The position numbers were made by a program, and so were the translations under genes. Of a stretch of 64,000 bases of DNA, positions 24,724 to 38,336 are shown piece by piece; position 1 is the stretch's first letter; every line of letters starts with the position of its first letter. The notes under the pieces were generated by a model. It was not told the origin of the DNA, ran no database searches, and saw only the letters and a list, made by a program, of their open reading frames with translations. Source of the stretch: Cystobasidium ongulense (Eukaryota; Basidiomycota; Cystobasidiomycetes; Cystobasidiales; Cystobasidiaceae); the NCBI GenBank assembly GCA_022835595.1, contig BQUP01000005.1, forward strand, positions 496,001 through 560,000, written 5' to 3'.

Positions 24724-25715
24724 CTAAGCTTTGTGGACGGTTGCGGTAAGGCCAGGACCGCCATTCAACTTCTCCCTAATGACAAGTATATCGATAATCA
24801 TCCAATGAATTTGAGCCTGTCTCAGATCCTCTTCGTATTCCTTCTTCGGAAAGAGAATCATCTCCAAAGCAATGGGCCAGACGCTAGCTAGAGTGAGATA
24901 TTCATTCACTGAAAGCTTGTGTGGTACAGCTACTAGTTTAGCTCCATTGATAGGCGCTCCACCTTTTATAGTGAGTTGTGTATCGATGTAGTTTGCTACA
25001 GCTTCTGCTTCACTTCGTTCCATTGCAGAAACATCGTGCATGAGGAAGATGCGGATCGTGGAGACGAGTAGATATGTTGATTGTGCATAATTTCGAGATT
25101 TGCGGTCTGACATGAAATGGAATGGAGACTGGTTCTCGTGCTCTATATAATGTTAGCCGTGCAGGAGACACTGATCAGCCCGCGCCAATCCAACAGCTTC
25201 TTTCCACCTCTATTCAGGCTGCACTCACCAAGTAGCTTACGGCATACGGCCTGTTTCGTGCCCTTCTTCTTCCCTACAGGCGGGCAGGACAAAGCAAGCG
25301 CTAGCTCTACTCTTTTCAGATAGTATTGACCAAAGATTGACGTTCTATTACCTTTCCAGGGTTCGAGATCCACAGGGAGACGAGAGCACTGTACAGGCAA
25401 AGCAGTCCGCGCAAATGTCAGCACGAGCTTTCTAAGAGTGGAGAAACTAGCACATACCGAATCTTTGTGGCGTCTCCAATCGTTTTGCTGGCATGAGCGT
25501 GACTATCGTGAAGTCTAGTATTTCAGCCTCGAACAGTAAGGTCCAAATTGGCGATAGTAACTCACACAATACCAAATGGATTTGCATCTCCCACATCGAC
25601 GCAAGCGACGGTATGAAGGTTCACTGCACCCCTGACAAACGCCGTGGATGACACTGTCGCTGGAGGAAAGAGAGCTTGTACTCGTGGAAGGACTGGTGAG
25701 GAGCAGGGCAGTCAT
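24724..25715 (-). CDS. MYND zinc finger protein (tandem paralogue 2)
   Basis: Starts MTALLLTSPSTSTSSLSSSD. After splicing, the N-terminal finger is a full MYND: CQGCSEP, RRCGRCKSIWYC, SRSCQQNDWRRHKDSC, giving C-x2-C, C-x2-C, YC-x3-C and H-x3-C in order. The exon ends TGT|gtgagt near 25564 and the acceptor before TCACGCTC support the join. The C-terminal helical domain (STIRIFLMHDVSAMERSE, KLVAVPHKLSVNEYLTLASV, IHWMIIDILVIREKLNGG) parallels the downstream paralogue. The middle exon around 25290-25250 is the least certain part. The finger is probably a protein-protein interaction module; no catalytic domain such as SET is present. Confidence 0.7.
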
Positions 25716-25929
25716 GGCAGTGTTTGGTACTCGAAAAGTGAGCTGAAGTGCAACATGGCGTCGTGGAAATCCGTATTTTTGTAAATCTTTTTCGAGTGTT
25801 TATCCTTATCACGACACGGCTGGACCAAGAATGTAAATGTCAATGCCACATCCGGTCAATCTAGAAATGATGATTGTGAATTTCCCGGGCAGTCCAGGTA
25901 TTGTACGAAGCATCTCGTATGAGATTCCG

Positions 25930-26713
25930 TTAATTTTTCGTACTAAGTACATCCTGCAGGAATGAGCATAGACCAGCCAAAGTATGTCCGGTCATATTAT
26001 GGCGCATATCAGGTAATAAAGCCCATGTGACGTCGAAACCAGCTTTCTCAAGTATTGGAATGCCCTCTTTCATAACCCAAGGTTGAATCAGAGTATCGTC
26101 TTGTCCATGTACCACGAGCAAAGGTTGGTCTTTGATGATTCCTCTGTTTTCGCTTTCGATGAGCTCGTCGAATTTCGATCTCATAGGGACATAGCCTGCA
26201 ACGAGTGCGATTCCTGCTATTCTATCTGATGGAGTCTTTTGTCGGGTTACTGACCAGAGTGCTGTTATAGCTGACCCCTGAGAGAAACCACCGAGTACAA
26301 TCTTACTTCTAGGGATACCGGATCGTTCTTGCTCTTTGATTAGTCCATCCGCAATGTCAATGGCTGACGCATAGTGAGACAGATCGCCAGTTGGATCACT
26401 GTCCTGTACTGGAACAGGTATATACCAAGCTCTCTCGGCTGCTTCATGATTGAAGTCGGCCGTCGGAAAGATGAAACGCGTAGTTGTAAGGCGACCAGCT
26501 TTATGAATTTGGTCGGCAAGGTTTTGATAGCTGAATATGAAAGCGTCAGAAGACTGGTCTTGAGCTCAAGGTTGTCTCCGCCCGTGTCGACAGTTACCTT
26601 GATCCTTCGTCTCCCAGACCGTGGAGGAAGATGAAAGCCGAATCTACCTCGCCTCCAGGAGGATCCACAACGACGGGAGGCATAGGCTGATCGTACGGTA
26701 TTGGATCTGTCAT
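25930..26713 (-). CDS. APT1: Acyl-protein thioesterase / lysophospholipase family serine hydrolase
   Basis: A 238-residue alpha/beta hydrolase that removes S-palmitoyl groups from proteins. Two exons (26713-26598, 26530-25930). It begins MTDPIPYDQPMPPVVVDPPG and has the oxyanion segment FIFLHGLGDEGSSYQNLA, the nucleophile elbow LGGFSQGSAITALWS, the acid in VVHGQDDTLIQPWV and the histidine in LLPDMRHNMTGHTL. Length and motif order fit the cytosolic APT1 family. The intron splits the codon just after GDEG. It is upstream of and divergent from DHFR. Confidence 0.92.
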
Positions 26714-27251
26714 TGTGCAAGGCTTTGCGTGTGCGAAGGGAGGAAAGCAGCAATGCCGGTCAGCTTCAGGTGGAGAGATAGGGCAGCGAGCGCGGTGCGA
26801 ACTTGATCGAGAGGCTGAAAGAGAACCTGCTCACTCCAGCCTTGAAGTTCATGAGTTCAGATGCATGTCCAGGAGTGCATGCACGAGAGCGTGACGATGT
26901 GCAGGTGGGTGTAGCCGTGCTACTGCACCCTCAGGTTCTGGACAAAATTGCAGGATGATCGGGTGTTGATGATCCGTGAAGAATGGCTGTATTGTCGATG
27001 GATCGCATAGCAAGAGTAGAACGTAAGCTTGTAAGCAGGCATCTAAGCGTATAGGTAGATTGGGGGATGTCTCTGCTCCGTGCGCTTGGATGATACATGC
27101 AAGCTACACTTGGAGAGAGCAAGAGCCTTTGCCAACAAATTGGTCGGGCGCGTTGCTCTCTTCTGCACACAACCGCCTGCAACAATTGTCTTGTCCGAAG
27201 CGGTATTGCGGTACACGTAGCAATCTCGACGCCTCGATACTTATGCGCATC
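26714..27251. other. Divergent promoter region between the thioesterase and DHFR genes
   Basis: About 0.5 kb between two divergent start codons. No separate gene is supported; short frames read through it but carry no motif. Confidence 0.45.
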
Positions 27252-27944
27252 ATGTCTACATCCACCTCATCACCGCTCAAAGCGACCTTGATAGTCGCGC
27301 ACGACTCATCACGTGGAATAGGCCTGAATGGCAAACTGCCATGGAGGCTCAGCAAAGAAATGAAGTACTTTGCTCAAGCTACATCTGCTGTACCATCTGG
27401 AAGTGGGAAGCAGAATGCTGTAATCATGGGAAGAACGACGTGGGAAGGGATACCTAAAAAGTTCAGACCGCTGAAGGAGAGAATCAACGTCGTGCTTTCC
27501 AGCAAGACGCGTCAAGAGCTGTAAGTTTCACACCATCGAAGAAGAACAAGCAATAATATCTCAAGACTGATGATGTACGACAGATCTCTGCCCGAAAACG
27601 TCCTCCATGCTACGTCTCTGCACTCAGCCATGCAATCCCTCTCCACTGATGCATCAACAAGCGAAAAGCTACACCACGTCTTCATCATCGGAGGAGCGCA
27701 ACTATACAACAAAGCCTTACAAGACCATCCAGAGATAGCAACGCGCATCCTCCTAACCCGCATTACAAAAGGTGACGACCAGTGGAAATGCGATACTTTC
27801 TTTCCTCAACTCGAAGCGAATCAGTGGCGGCAATGCAGCATTCAAGAGCACAGAGAGTGGTTAGATGGTGTGGAGATTCCCGAAGAAGAGGTGCACGAGG
27901 GAGAAGTGGCCTGGAAATATGAGATGTGGGAACGTAAGCGTTGA
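27252..27944 (+). CDS. DFR1: Dihydrofolate reductase
   Basis: A 209-residue enzyme that reduces dihydrofolate with NADPH for thymidylate and purine synthesis. Two exons (27252-27520, 27584-27944). It shows [66 protein letters not shown] and a C-terminal strand with [16 protein letters not shown]. The active-site acid is the Glu of LSKEMKYF, and the GRxT and GGxxxY cofactor motifs are intact. I chose the ATG before [10 protein letters not shown]; another in-frame ATG lies at 27243. Confidence 0.95.
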
Positions 27945-28139
27945 GCATGACTACGTGGGAAGCAAGCAGGCACGGCAAGTTCGGCATGATGAAGCTCTTT
28001 TCGATATGCCAATGTACCGCATAGATTCATATATTAAGGTCTACTGACTGACGAGAGCAATTCTATCGTAATATGACAAGCATAGTATAGCTACATGGGG
28101 TCTATCCTCGTGTCTAGTCTAGTCAGAGTATGCTAATAA

Positions 28140-29541
28140 TTAGTAGAAGACCCGTCCGGTGCCTGTTGAAAGCGCCAATGATAGCTGTCAATACACAGCA
28201 AGTAAACACGAAGCTCGAAGAAGCTATGAACTTACCTTGACACGCTCTGCATGTTTCCGTGTCCAGTAAGAGGAAGCCACATTCAACGACACCATCGCCT
28301 CCGCAGTTCGGGCATAACCGTCCGCCTGCAATAATGCAGAGAACACATTAGCTTCACCTTCTTCTGAATACATGGTATATCATCCAGTCCTGTATTGCTT
28401 ACCAATTCGAGGGTCACCCGGCCGCACGACCAGAGCACCAGGTGGCGGTCTTCCATAACTCATACCTGATACGAAAGGCATCGGCCCTGGACCCATTTGA
28501 GGCTGGTTATAATATCCTTGTGAAGGAGGAACCATATGCGGAGGTGGTGCAGGAGGAGGTCGGGGTACCATTTGTGGTGGAACGAGTCCAGGCTGACCAG
28601 CTTGATAATATCCTGGATGGGAATATGATTGCTGAACCGGGGGAGGTGAGAATGGCTGTGATGGGGCCGGTGATGTGCTTGCTGAATAACGAGAGTTGGG
28701 CAATGGCTTCTGAAGACATGGATTTGATAGATTAAAATTGGGAGAATCCCACACTGCTGCTGTATAGTTGCGACCGTACTTGTTCCAGCACTGAAGGGTC
28801 GGACATAGTGTCAGCGAGAACCTTCTCTAAGAATGAACTCCCCGTAAAGCGATACCTTTTCATGCGGGTTGCCAGGGTCAAAGGCTTTGTATCCAGTATT
28901 GTCTGTGTTGGGAATATAAGCTTTTACGCAATAATATGAGCCATATGAAGCAAAATAGACAACTCACGACACTTGTCACAGTATACTCCCGGCGGATAGA
29001 TCAATATCTTCCCCTTATGAAGGAGAGGTTGCCCGCTCATAGGATGCGCTGAAGGAGCGTACCTAGCTGTCGGACGCGGCTGTTCAACATGGGCAGGCTG
29101 TTGGTTCGGCAAAGCGGGCCTATTGAAGGTGGATATTCCATCCACATGAGGAGAGGGTATAGGTCTCCGAATGCTTCCACTGCTGCTTTGTAATGATGGA
29201 TGTTGAGGTGGAGGGGGCCGTAGTTGGGAAGATGTGGAAGAAGTAGAAGGTGGCGGACCCGAGGGCGGAGAAAAGGAAGACGATGCACCTGTGTACGATG
29301 GTCGTAGAGCTGGAGCAGGAGGAGCTTGGGTAGCGCTGAAGAGTCCGCTGTCTTGAACTTCATAGGGTCGCGCAAAGTTGGCTTCAATTGTTTGCGAGCC
29401 ATGGTGCGCTACTGGCTCGTAAGGCGGTGGAGGCTCGGCATCTGCGAAAGCCTCATCTCGACTGCTTTCCGGCGCAGCGGGTGGGTAGCTCGACGCAGAG
29501 GGTCCCGTGGCCATGCTTGCTGGCGTGGATTGTACGGCCAA
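28140..29541 (-). CDS. HUA1: HUA1-like proline-rich zinc-ribbon protein
   Basis: A long Pro/Ser/Gln-rich, probably disordered protein with two small Cys modules typical of fungal Hua1. The first module follows ILIYPPGVYCDKC and continues NTGYKAFDPGNPHEKC after an intron. A Pro-rich stretch with VPRPPPAPPPHM follows. The last module, split over exons, reads GRLCPNCGGDGVVECG, then ETCRACQGTGRVFY at the C-terminus. The last join uses the acceptor inside ttcaacag, giving CQGTGR and stop at 28140-28142. In yeast, Hua1 is a cytosolic protein linked to actin patches and ubiquitin-related sorting. The start (MAVQSTPASMATG) has a second in-frame ATG nine codons in. Middle exon ends are approximate. 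Confidence 0.82.
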
Positions 29542-29627
29542 TGGCTTATGCTGATACAGAAACCTGATAATGCCTCGATCACCTGCGTCTTCAGGACAGG
29601 CGAGTGTCCGCCTTCAGACAGGCTACT

Positions 29628-30101
29628 ATGTTGGCTGTGACGGGTGTGTCTGTTGCGTTAGCTTGCGTGGAAGCTAGCAGACTCCCTCGCCGGACGGTGG
29701 TTGCTGCCCTTCCAGCCACAGAAGTTCACTCTGGCGGTACCACTTGCACAGCCAAGAGCGTTTTATTGGTTCGCAGCAGGCTCTTCCAGCTGGAAAAGAT
29801 GAGCAAACTTGAAGCCGTCGCTGCCTGTGAGTGTACGGATGGTGCGACGTTCGACGAAGCAGTTGCTTGCGGTCCAAGCTGTCAGATTGTGATTGCGGTC
29901 AGCCGTCCATGTCACGGTGGCGCTCGCTGTACCGACGAGACAATCGGCCTGGCAATTCAAGCAGGCCAGTCGCTGATACATCGGTCCAAAGGCAGCGAAG
30001 TGAAGCCAGATTGCTGTATGCTCGGACCAGACAATCCTGTGCTCGAGGGAGAGAGTCGAGCTTCATCTATGCCCAATCACCTATACGCGTCGACGTTCTG
30101 A
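29628..30101 (+). CDS. Candidate small cysteine-rich secreted protein (weak)
   Basis: A single open frame of about 157 residues, starting MLAVTGVSVALACVEA, which could be a signal peptide. After it come nine cysteines, several paired (ACEC, CGPSC, CHGGARC, DCC). No homologue is recognised. The opposite strand is also open over much of the stretch, the start is under 100 bp from the divergent HUA1 start, and no intron or conserved motif supports it. It may be chance. A small secreted protein is the best guess if real. Confidence 0.25.
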   Translation: MLAVTGVSVALACVEASRLPRRTVVAALPATEVHSGGTTCTAKSVLLVRSRLFQLEKMSKLEAVAACECTDGATFDEAVACGPSCQIVIAVSRPCHGGARCTDETIGLAIQAGQSLIHRSKGSEVKPDCCMLGPDNPVLEGESRASSMPNHLYASTF

Positions 30102-30510
30102 AGTCACTTGTAGCCTGTATGATAATTAAGCGATGCGAGCTTCAAATCATTACAATTGTAATGCACTCAGTCAGTCTAGTATGGACATCATACACCAACC
30201 ACGCAACAACCGGCTCAAGGGTTGGCCGCAAGTTGTAAGCCAGCTCACTCTAGTCCAGAGGCTCGGCATGGCTATTCCGTCAACAATTGACAGCGGTGAG
30301 ACTATCCCATGAGCACACCTGCGAGCTGCCTTTCGCACGATACTATGCATATGACAATGTCGTATACTTGTTTGTTCAGATTTTCGATCTTTTATTCCGA
30401 CACATTGCTACATTGCGCTATACTTGTACAGCAGATCAAATCCTGGGGAGAAAAGCGGACATCTTGAAAGGGAAGGAAAGGCAGGCGATCCTTCATTGTA
30501 GCACGACGCC

Positions 30511-32377
<1,867 letters not shown>

Positions 32378-32774
32378 AGCTGTGTATCTGGGTTGTCGCG
32401 CTGATTGTGGTAGAGGAACAAGCTCGACCAGCTGTTAGCCGCGTCATTCAGCTTACTCTTCCGACGACCGATTGACCAGCCAGGCAGAAAGCGAAGCAAG
32501 CAGGACACCCGGACAAGCAGGGTCTTGTGGTGAATGAAAATCAAATGCATGTATGCCTCAAGGCTGCTCTGTTGGAAGCTACCAAATGCTAATGGTCTCT
32601 AAATACACTGAACTGCTAGATGGGAAAGCTCGAAACCAGACAAGACCAACGAAATTCGAGACTATCTATTGCGAATAAACTAGTTAAATACTACTGTGTG
32701 TATGATATTGTCCATTACTAATGCTAAAATCTACCAACTAATCTATCAAAAGAAAAACTAAACAAAGACTAAAT
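32378..32774. other. Intergenic: RPT2 promoter and downstream gene 3' UTR
   Basis: About 0.4 kb between two genes on the same strand. The lower half (32640-32774) is AT-rich and free of ORFs, fitting a 3' UTR. No other feature. Confidence 0.4.
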
Positions 32775-34368
32775 CTACTCAATAGCCTTTCTGTTTACTG
32801 GTTTGTAGTTGCGCATGGCTCTCTTCACAGATCTCTTGCGCATGCTGTCAACAGTATCATAGAAGTGTTCAACCATTCTGTCGTTCTGTCTTTCCAACTT
32901 TGTTCTGTTCTTTTTCTCTTCTGCTGTCTTGACTTTCCTCTCCTCTGTGGTCCAGAAGAATTCGTACTCTCCGTTTCCATAGTCGGTAAACTCTGCTAGG
33001 ATGGGTTTTCTCTGTCCTTTTGAATCTTCTTCTTCTTGTACACTAGGAAGTCCTGCTTCTTCTCGTTGAATACCCTCGCTACATATGGTAGGAATGGTAT
33101 CATCGTCTGCATCGGAAGTGGTGATTTCAGAGGTGTTGGAAGCGGTGCTAGGTTTCTTAAGGGTCGAAGATGGTCGTGTGCTTGATGACGGAGTGAGAGT
33201 GGGGGTCGGAGCCAAGTCGGAATCGGAGTCGGAGTCGTCGAGGTCAGAGTCGTCGAGGTCGGAGTCGTCGAGGTCGGAGTCGATGAGGTCTTCGTCGGAG
33301 TCGGTGAGATTGTCGTCGTCATTATCGGACAGGAGTTCGCCAGTCTCGGTATCGTAGTCGCCCTCGACGTAGAAAAGGTCGCGGCGGGCAGGTCTTGAGG
33401 TTGATGCCTTGGTGGTGTTCTTGATGCGCTGTGAGGAGGGTGAGGGAACAAGAGATCTATTAACTAGCCGCCCTTTAATCTCCTCCTTCTTGTCCTGCTC
33501 TCCCTTTCTAATTATTTCCATCTCTCCCTTCCTTTCCTCCTTCTTTACCTTGGTGAAGCTACCCTTTGTAGCTTGTTTGCCCTTGTTATTAGCCTTGGTG
33601 GCCTTGGAAGCTGATGCCTTCTCATTGAAAGCGAAAGTCGTGCGACTATAGAAGAAGCCACTGCCCTCGGTAATCACCTCGTTCAAGTCATTGCTGCATC
33701 GCGATGATGTGAGAGGCAAGCCTTCAAAACTGTCGAGACCTCCGATTTTGGAGAGAGTTGTAGGTCTAATGGTCGATGAACGACTCTTCTTGGCCTTATC
33801 CGCAACTCTCGAAGATCTAGCTGTGGTCTGTTGCGGGTGCGTAGACTGAATCAGTACAAAATCGAGAGGTAATACGAAAAATATGATATGACAGATGACT
33901 CACCGTTTCTACGACCTCCTTCTCTTCCTTCTTGACTACCTTAGCCTTGGAGGCTGTTGAACGGAGCTTTTTTACTTGACGTGGAGTATTGACCTCCTTC
34001 GCAATGCTATCGTCCTCGGTGCGCTTTCTCTTTTCAGCTGATGATTGCTTGGAGGCGGCGACTTTCTGCTTCTTAGCGATGGTCTTGTCTTCCTCTGTAG
34101 CATCGCACTTGCGTTTGGTCGACCTAGTAAAGGAGGTGTCGGCAGTTGGAATCGAAATACCCGAGGTGGTGGCGCGGGTTGCAGGAGCTGCACGAGTCGA
34201 CTCTGCGACCGCAGCTTTGCGAACGCTGGAGCGTATAGCCTGTGGCATAGCGTTTCGTCTGGTCTTGCCGTGAGTCTCATAGTCTTTCTTGGCTTCTGCT
34301 TTCATGCGCAGGTATAGTGGGGAAGATGAGGTGGCAGCTGGTGCTCTCGAGCGAGTCGAAGGAGCCAT
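32775..34368 (-). CDS. Unrecognised nuclear-type protein with basic N-terminus and Asp/Ser repeat
   Basis: A 505-residue protein from two exons (34368-33904, 33827-32775). The N-terminal half is Lys/Arg/Ser/Ala-rich with several nuclear-localisation-like stretches (TKRKCDATEEDKTIAKKQK, AEKRKRTEDD, RQVKKLRS). The middle contains a Lys-rich part and an acidic array of DDSDL units at about 33300-33215, encoded by an 18-nt tandem DNA repeat. The C-terminus is the most structured part (EFTDYGNGEYEFFWTTEERK, NDRMVEHFYDTVDSMRKR, RAMRNYKPVNRKAIE) and would be the best search query. I do not recognise the family. A chromatin or nucleolar role would fit the composition but is a guess. The ATG is preceded by a short (ATCACC)n run. 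Confidence 0.65.
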
Positions 34369-34479
34369 GGTGATGGTGATGGTGATGATTGTGGTTTGAT
34401 GTTGAAGTAGCTCGAAGCTGTGTGCTGTGAGGCTGATTGCTGTGGGGCAAAGTGCTTAGACGCTGTGAACTTAGAGGTT

Positions 34480-35150
34480 CGGTGCTGTGCTAAGCGGTGG
34501 GAAAGAAAGAAAGAGAGAGAGAGAAAGAGGCAGAACAGAACGAACCCATTCGAAAGCCCCCGGCTGGTAAAAGGTCATGCGACTTACACCGCATGACGTG
34601 GCAGTGCAACCCTTTCTAGCGAAGAATGACTTGTACGTTCTCTCCCTGGTCTATGTAGCGAGAAATGTGAATTCCGCTTACAAATCAGCTTACAAAGCAG
34701 CATTCTTCGCCCAGTCTTTGAGGTTTCATCGGAATTCAGCGATGCAGGATGGAATGGAGCAGACCACGAACGTGCACGTCAGTGGTACGATAGTCATTGA
34801 CACATAGCTTCATGCTAGCCGAGCATTGATCTGGATGCATGGTATGTGGTCCCGAAACTTCATCAGTCGCCTTGCAGGAACTCAGCAAAGAGGCCCAGGA
34901 ATGTAAGTCTTCAGAGGTAACGCACAGCTTCTTAGGTCATCTTTGTATGATGCACTGGATTTGTAGGCGACTAAAATGGCAACTTTCGAGTCATTCTTCG
35001 CTCAAAAGAGTTGCGAGCTTGCAGCATGGCCCTTAAGCCGGGCTTCGATCACGCATTCGTCTGCTTGCGGACCCACAAAGCAGGATCTGTACCTGCAGCT
35101 ACTTAGACACCACTTGCAGCCTTGTGCCTCTAGCTTTGTTTGTTTCTTTT
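34480..35150 (+). repeat. Diverged direct repeat, copy A
   Basis: This segment matches 38510-39170 in the same orientation with many small differences. Shared blocks include the start (ggtgctg..taagcggtgggaa), a purine run of gagagagag, the block cagcaaagaggcccag, cagcttcttaggt, acaaagcagga, ctgtacct and gacaccactt, in the same order and at similar spacing. Copy A lies upstream of the MFS permease; I see no gene in it. Identity is clearly below that of a recent duplication. Confidence 0.7.
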
Positions 35151-36337
35151 CTCTCATGCTATCTTAACCTTGCTTCCCTCATAACTATTGAGGAAGTCGG
35201 TCTCTCCAGTTTCAATATGAGGAGATTATGCTAGAATTGGGTTTTTTGTTGGCTATTTGAAGCTTCTTCGTCGTCTTGGTTAGGAAGGCCTACGGTAAGT
35301 ACTTCTTCTCGTCAAAGTCCCTCGCTATAGAAGGTGGCGATAGAATCGTCGTCGGAAGTGTACCGTAAGCGATTGAGGTGTCGGGAGTGGTGGAGGAGGT
35401 TTTCTTGCACCTTCTTGAAGGCCAAGTATGGTGACGGTGGTGTGCTTCAAGGGGTGAGGGGGAATATCGAGGCCGAAATGAAGTTGGACTTCGGCATGGC
35501 CCGAACCAAAAGGTTCCCCGGTAAGTACAGGTAAATTTACGGTAATTCCGAAGGGCTTAGTTTTGTAATTTACTGTAAGTTAGGTGAACCTGATGAACTA
35601 GCCATGGTTTGCCAAGCAGAAGGCCTCATCCGCCAATAAGTTACAGCTGCACCACTGGTGCGACCAATGACCATCAGTGCAATTTGAGAACACCGGTGGC
35701 ATGTTTATCGACGCCGGCGGGATGTGCTGAATGCCGGTGGGATGTCATCGAATGGCGAATGGGTCGTCGTCGGTGTAAATAGAGCCAAAGTCGCAACAGA
35801 TAACGCCTGACGTGGGTACCCTGTACGTACAGCTTGGTATATGTAGACCACAAGCGCGATGCGAAGCAGGACATGCGCTGCTGTCGCAAGAATCTATGTG
35901 GCTATCGCTAAATTTAGCTCAGGCTGCTTCGACCGAGCATGATAAGTTTCTGCCGAACTGCGAATTATATTTGTGCCAAGGCAAGACATCGTCAGAGATA
36001 GAAGGCGAGGCGTGCCGAGGTGAGCCCCATCCCGAAATTATTACAACCCCGCGGCGCCCCGACTGTTCTATTCCTTTGCTCTTCCTGCACCAATCTAAGG
36101 ATATCTAAAGGAACTAAAAGGAGCCCCGCGCCCTTCTGTGATGGGACCCCATCTAGTCTCAAGTGCTGGTTCTCTCTTCTTCTCCCTCTCCTCTCCTCCT
36201 CACTCTCAGTTCTTCTAGAGCCACTCTTCCCTATTCCACTTCCCTATTGCAGAAGCCTACCTACTACTCTGGCCAGTCATCACCAGTTTTGGAGTCTCTC
36301 AAATTCACATATTAAGTGAACCACTCAAGCCGACATT
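35151..36337. other. Intergenic region upstream of the MFS permease
   Basis: About 1.2 kb without a supported gene. It has two donor-like cggtaagtac sites (about 35293 and 35519) and a short frame at 35334-35534, possibly debris of a lost gene, plus two similar ccggcgggatgt and ccggtgggatgt units near 35715-35740. A pyrimidine-rich stretch at about 36170-36240 precedes the permease and is the likely core promoter. Confidence 0.4.
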
Positions 36338-38336
36338 ATGCCCTCGCTCCTCAGTACTCGAAGTAATTCTACAACAGACAAGGCCGATTATGTGCATACC
36401 GAAGAGACCGTCGGGCATGTAGCGAGACAGAAACCTACCCTCGAAGCTATCAGTGAGGATGTGGAAGCAACCAGGGTCCTAGCGGCACATGAAAACGAAG
36501 CCGCCTGGACGGAGCACGAGGAGAAACGTCTTGTTCGCAAGACGGACTACGTGCTCCTCCCCGTTGTAAGTGCTCCTCATGCAACCTACATGCTTGTGGG
36601 TTGCGGCCGACTTGCGCATCTGCTAACATGATCCCCCTGTGTCAACCGCGCCTACATCAGATGGCCTTCACCATAGCTCTTCAGACTATCGACAAAGGTT
36701 TATATGGAAATGGTTGTGTTTTCGGCATGTGCACGGATCTCGACCTATTCGTGCCCTACACCGATGCCAATGGCGTGACAAAGAACGATACTGGACGGTA
36801 TTCTTTTGCCTCGATGATCTTCTACTTGGTGAGCTTGTGTATGCGTGACTTTCTACATGTCCGACCGCTGGCTAATCGCTTAGCATCATAGGGCTACATG
36901 GTAGGACTGTACCCATTGGCTTATCTGGCTCAGCGCTACCCAACGGCGAAGATGACCGGCCTGTACACCTTCGTCTGGGGCATAGTCATGCTCATGCAAG
37001 TCGTCGTTACGGACTTCCAAGGCGCTTATGCACAACGGTTCTTTCTTGGAGTTTGCGAGGCCGGCGTGACCCCAGCATATACCCTTATCACTTCCATGTT
37101 CTACAAGAAACAGGAACAATCGCTCCGCTTTCCCCTTTGGTACGCCACTGGGTTTTGCGGCTTGGGTTGTGGCTCGTTCATCACGTATGGCCTCGTTCAC
37201 ATCGAAACTGGTTTCGCCAAGTGGAAGATCATGTACTTGTTCTACGGAGTCCTGACCGTCGTTTGGGCGGTAGTCGCTTGGTTCGTCTTGCCTGACTCCC
37301 CTGGTAGTTGCCGTTGGTTTACGGAGAGGGAGAAATATATTGTAAGTGGGCTTATACATGAGCTATAGAGACCCTATTGACGTATACCTCCCTTTCTGGG
37401 ATTAGGCGGTAGCTCGCTTGAGATCCAATCAAGACTCGGTCAAGAACACCACTGTCAAGAAGAACCAGATAATCGAGGTGCTCACGGATATTCGCGTCTG
37501 GCTCATCGTGGTCATCACTTTCCTCTCACTCTGCCCGAATGGTTTGACAAGCACCTTCATCCCGATTGTGGTAGCAGGTATGTCATACCATACCTGGTGT
37601 GTCTGCCCCCACAGTCAAGCTAACGCAAGCCTTGCATTGTACCAGGTCTTGGCTTCGACAGCTACCAGAGCGTCATCCTATCGGCTCCAGCCTTTTTCGT
37701 ATCTGGCTTTTCTGGCATCATCCTTGGATACTTTTGTGTATACACTAAGAACACGCGTGTCATCGGCACCATTATTACTCTTCTGGTGAGCCTTCTCAAG
37801 TATCTGCGGTCAGGAACCCAGCTGACAGTATCTCCGTACACAGCCGTGCTTGACTGGTTGCCTCCTCCTCTGGCTGGCACCGCGCTCAAACATCCCAGCT
37901 CAGCTTATTGGCGTGTACCTGAATAGCACTTTCGCTGGAGCGTTGTCCCAAATCCAGGCTTTCATCCCGTCTAACACTGCTGGAACGACCAAAAAGATCA
38001 CGGCTTCTGTTATGGCATTTATGGCCTATGCGGCTGGAAACATTGCAGGTGAGCAGAGTCATTTCCGCTTAGCCTGATACTGGTAGCGCTGGCTAAACGT
38101 TCTTGGATCGACCAGGGCCTCTGTTCATGAAGGCCAGAGAGGCACCGGCCTATACTAGCGGCTTCAAGGCAAACACAGTCTGTGTCATCCTCGCTATTTT
38201 CTTCCTCTGCATATACGGCGCGCTATGCATCAAAGAGAACAAGCGACGTGACGGATTGGGTGACGTTGCCAAGGCCGACCACGCTTTCGAAGATCAGACC
38301 GATAAGCAGAACCTTTCTTTCAGGTACGCTATCTAA
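36338..38336 (+). CDS. MFS permease of the allantoate/nicotinate (Dal5/TNA1-like) anion:cation symporter family
   Basis: Twelve-helix plasma-membrane transporter. Exons join to give the cytosolic start MPSLLSTRSNSTTDKADYV, then LVRKTDYVLLPVMAFTIALQ, TIDKGLYGNGCVFGMCTDL, the SMIFYLGYMVGLYPLAYLAQ region, RFFLGVCEAGVTPAYTLITS, WYATGFCGLGCGSF and the second half SVILSAPAFFVSGFSGIILG, NTAGTTKKITASVMAFMAYA, AAGNIAGPLFMKAREAPAY. The NTAG-x-TKK and GN-x-x-GP motifs are typical of the Dal5 family. Substrate is likely a small carboxylate such as allantoate, ureidosuccinate or nicotinate, but cannot be fixed from sequence. At least six short introns. It is flanked on both sides by diverged direct repeats. 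Confidence 0.88.

Noticed and set aside
29674-29981. Minus-strand frames opposite the candidate Cys-rich ORF
   Set aside because: They are short, have no signal peptide or family motif, and may only mirror the plus-strand composition.
34500-34530. GA-rich run as a possible regulatory GAGA element
   Set aside because: It is a simple purine repeat near a start codon and inside repeat copy A; no further evidence for a factor site.
35290-35560. Donor-like GTAAGT pairs and a short frame upstream of the permease
   Set aside because: No coherent exon chain could be built; it may be the remains of a gene but I cannot support one.
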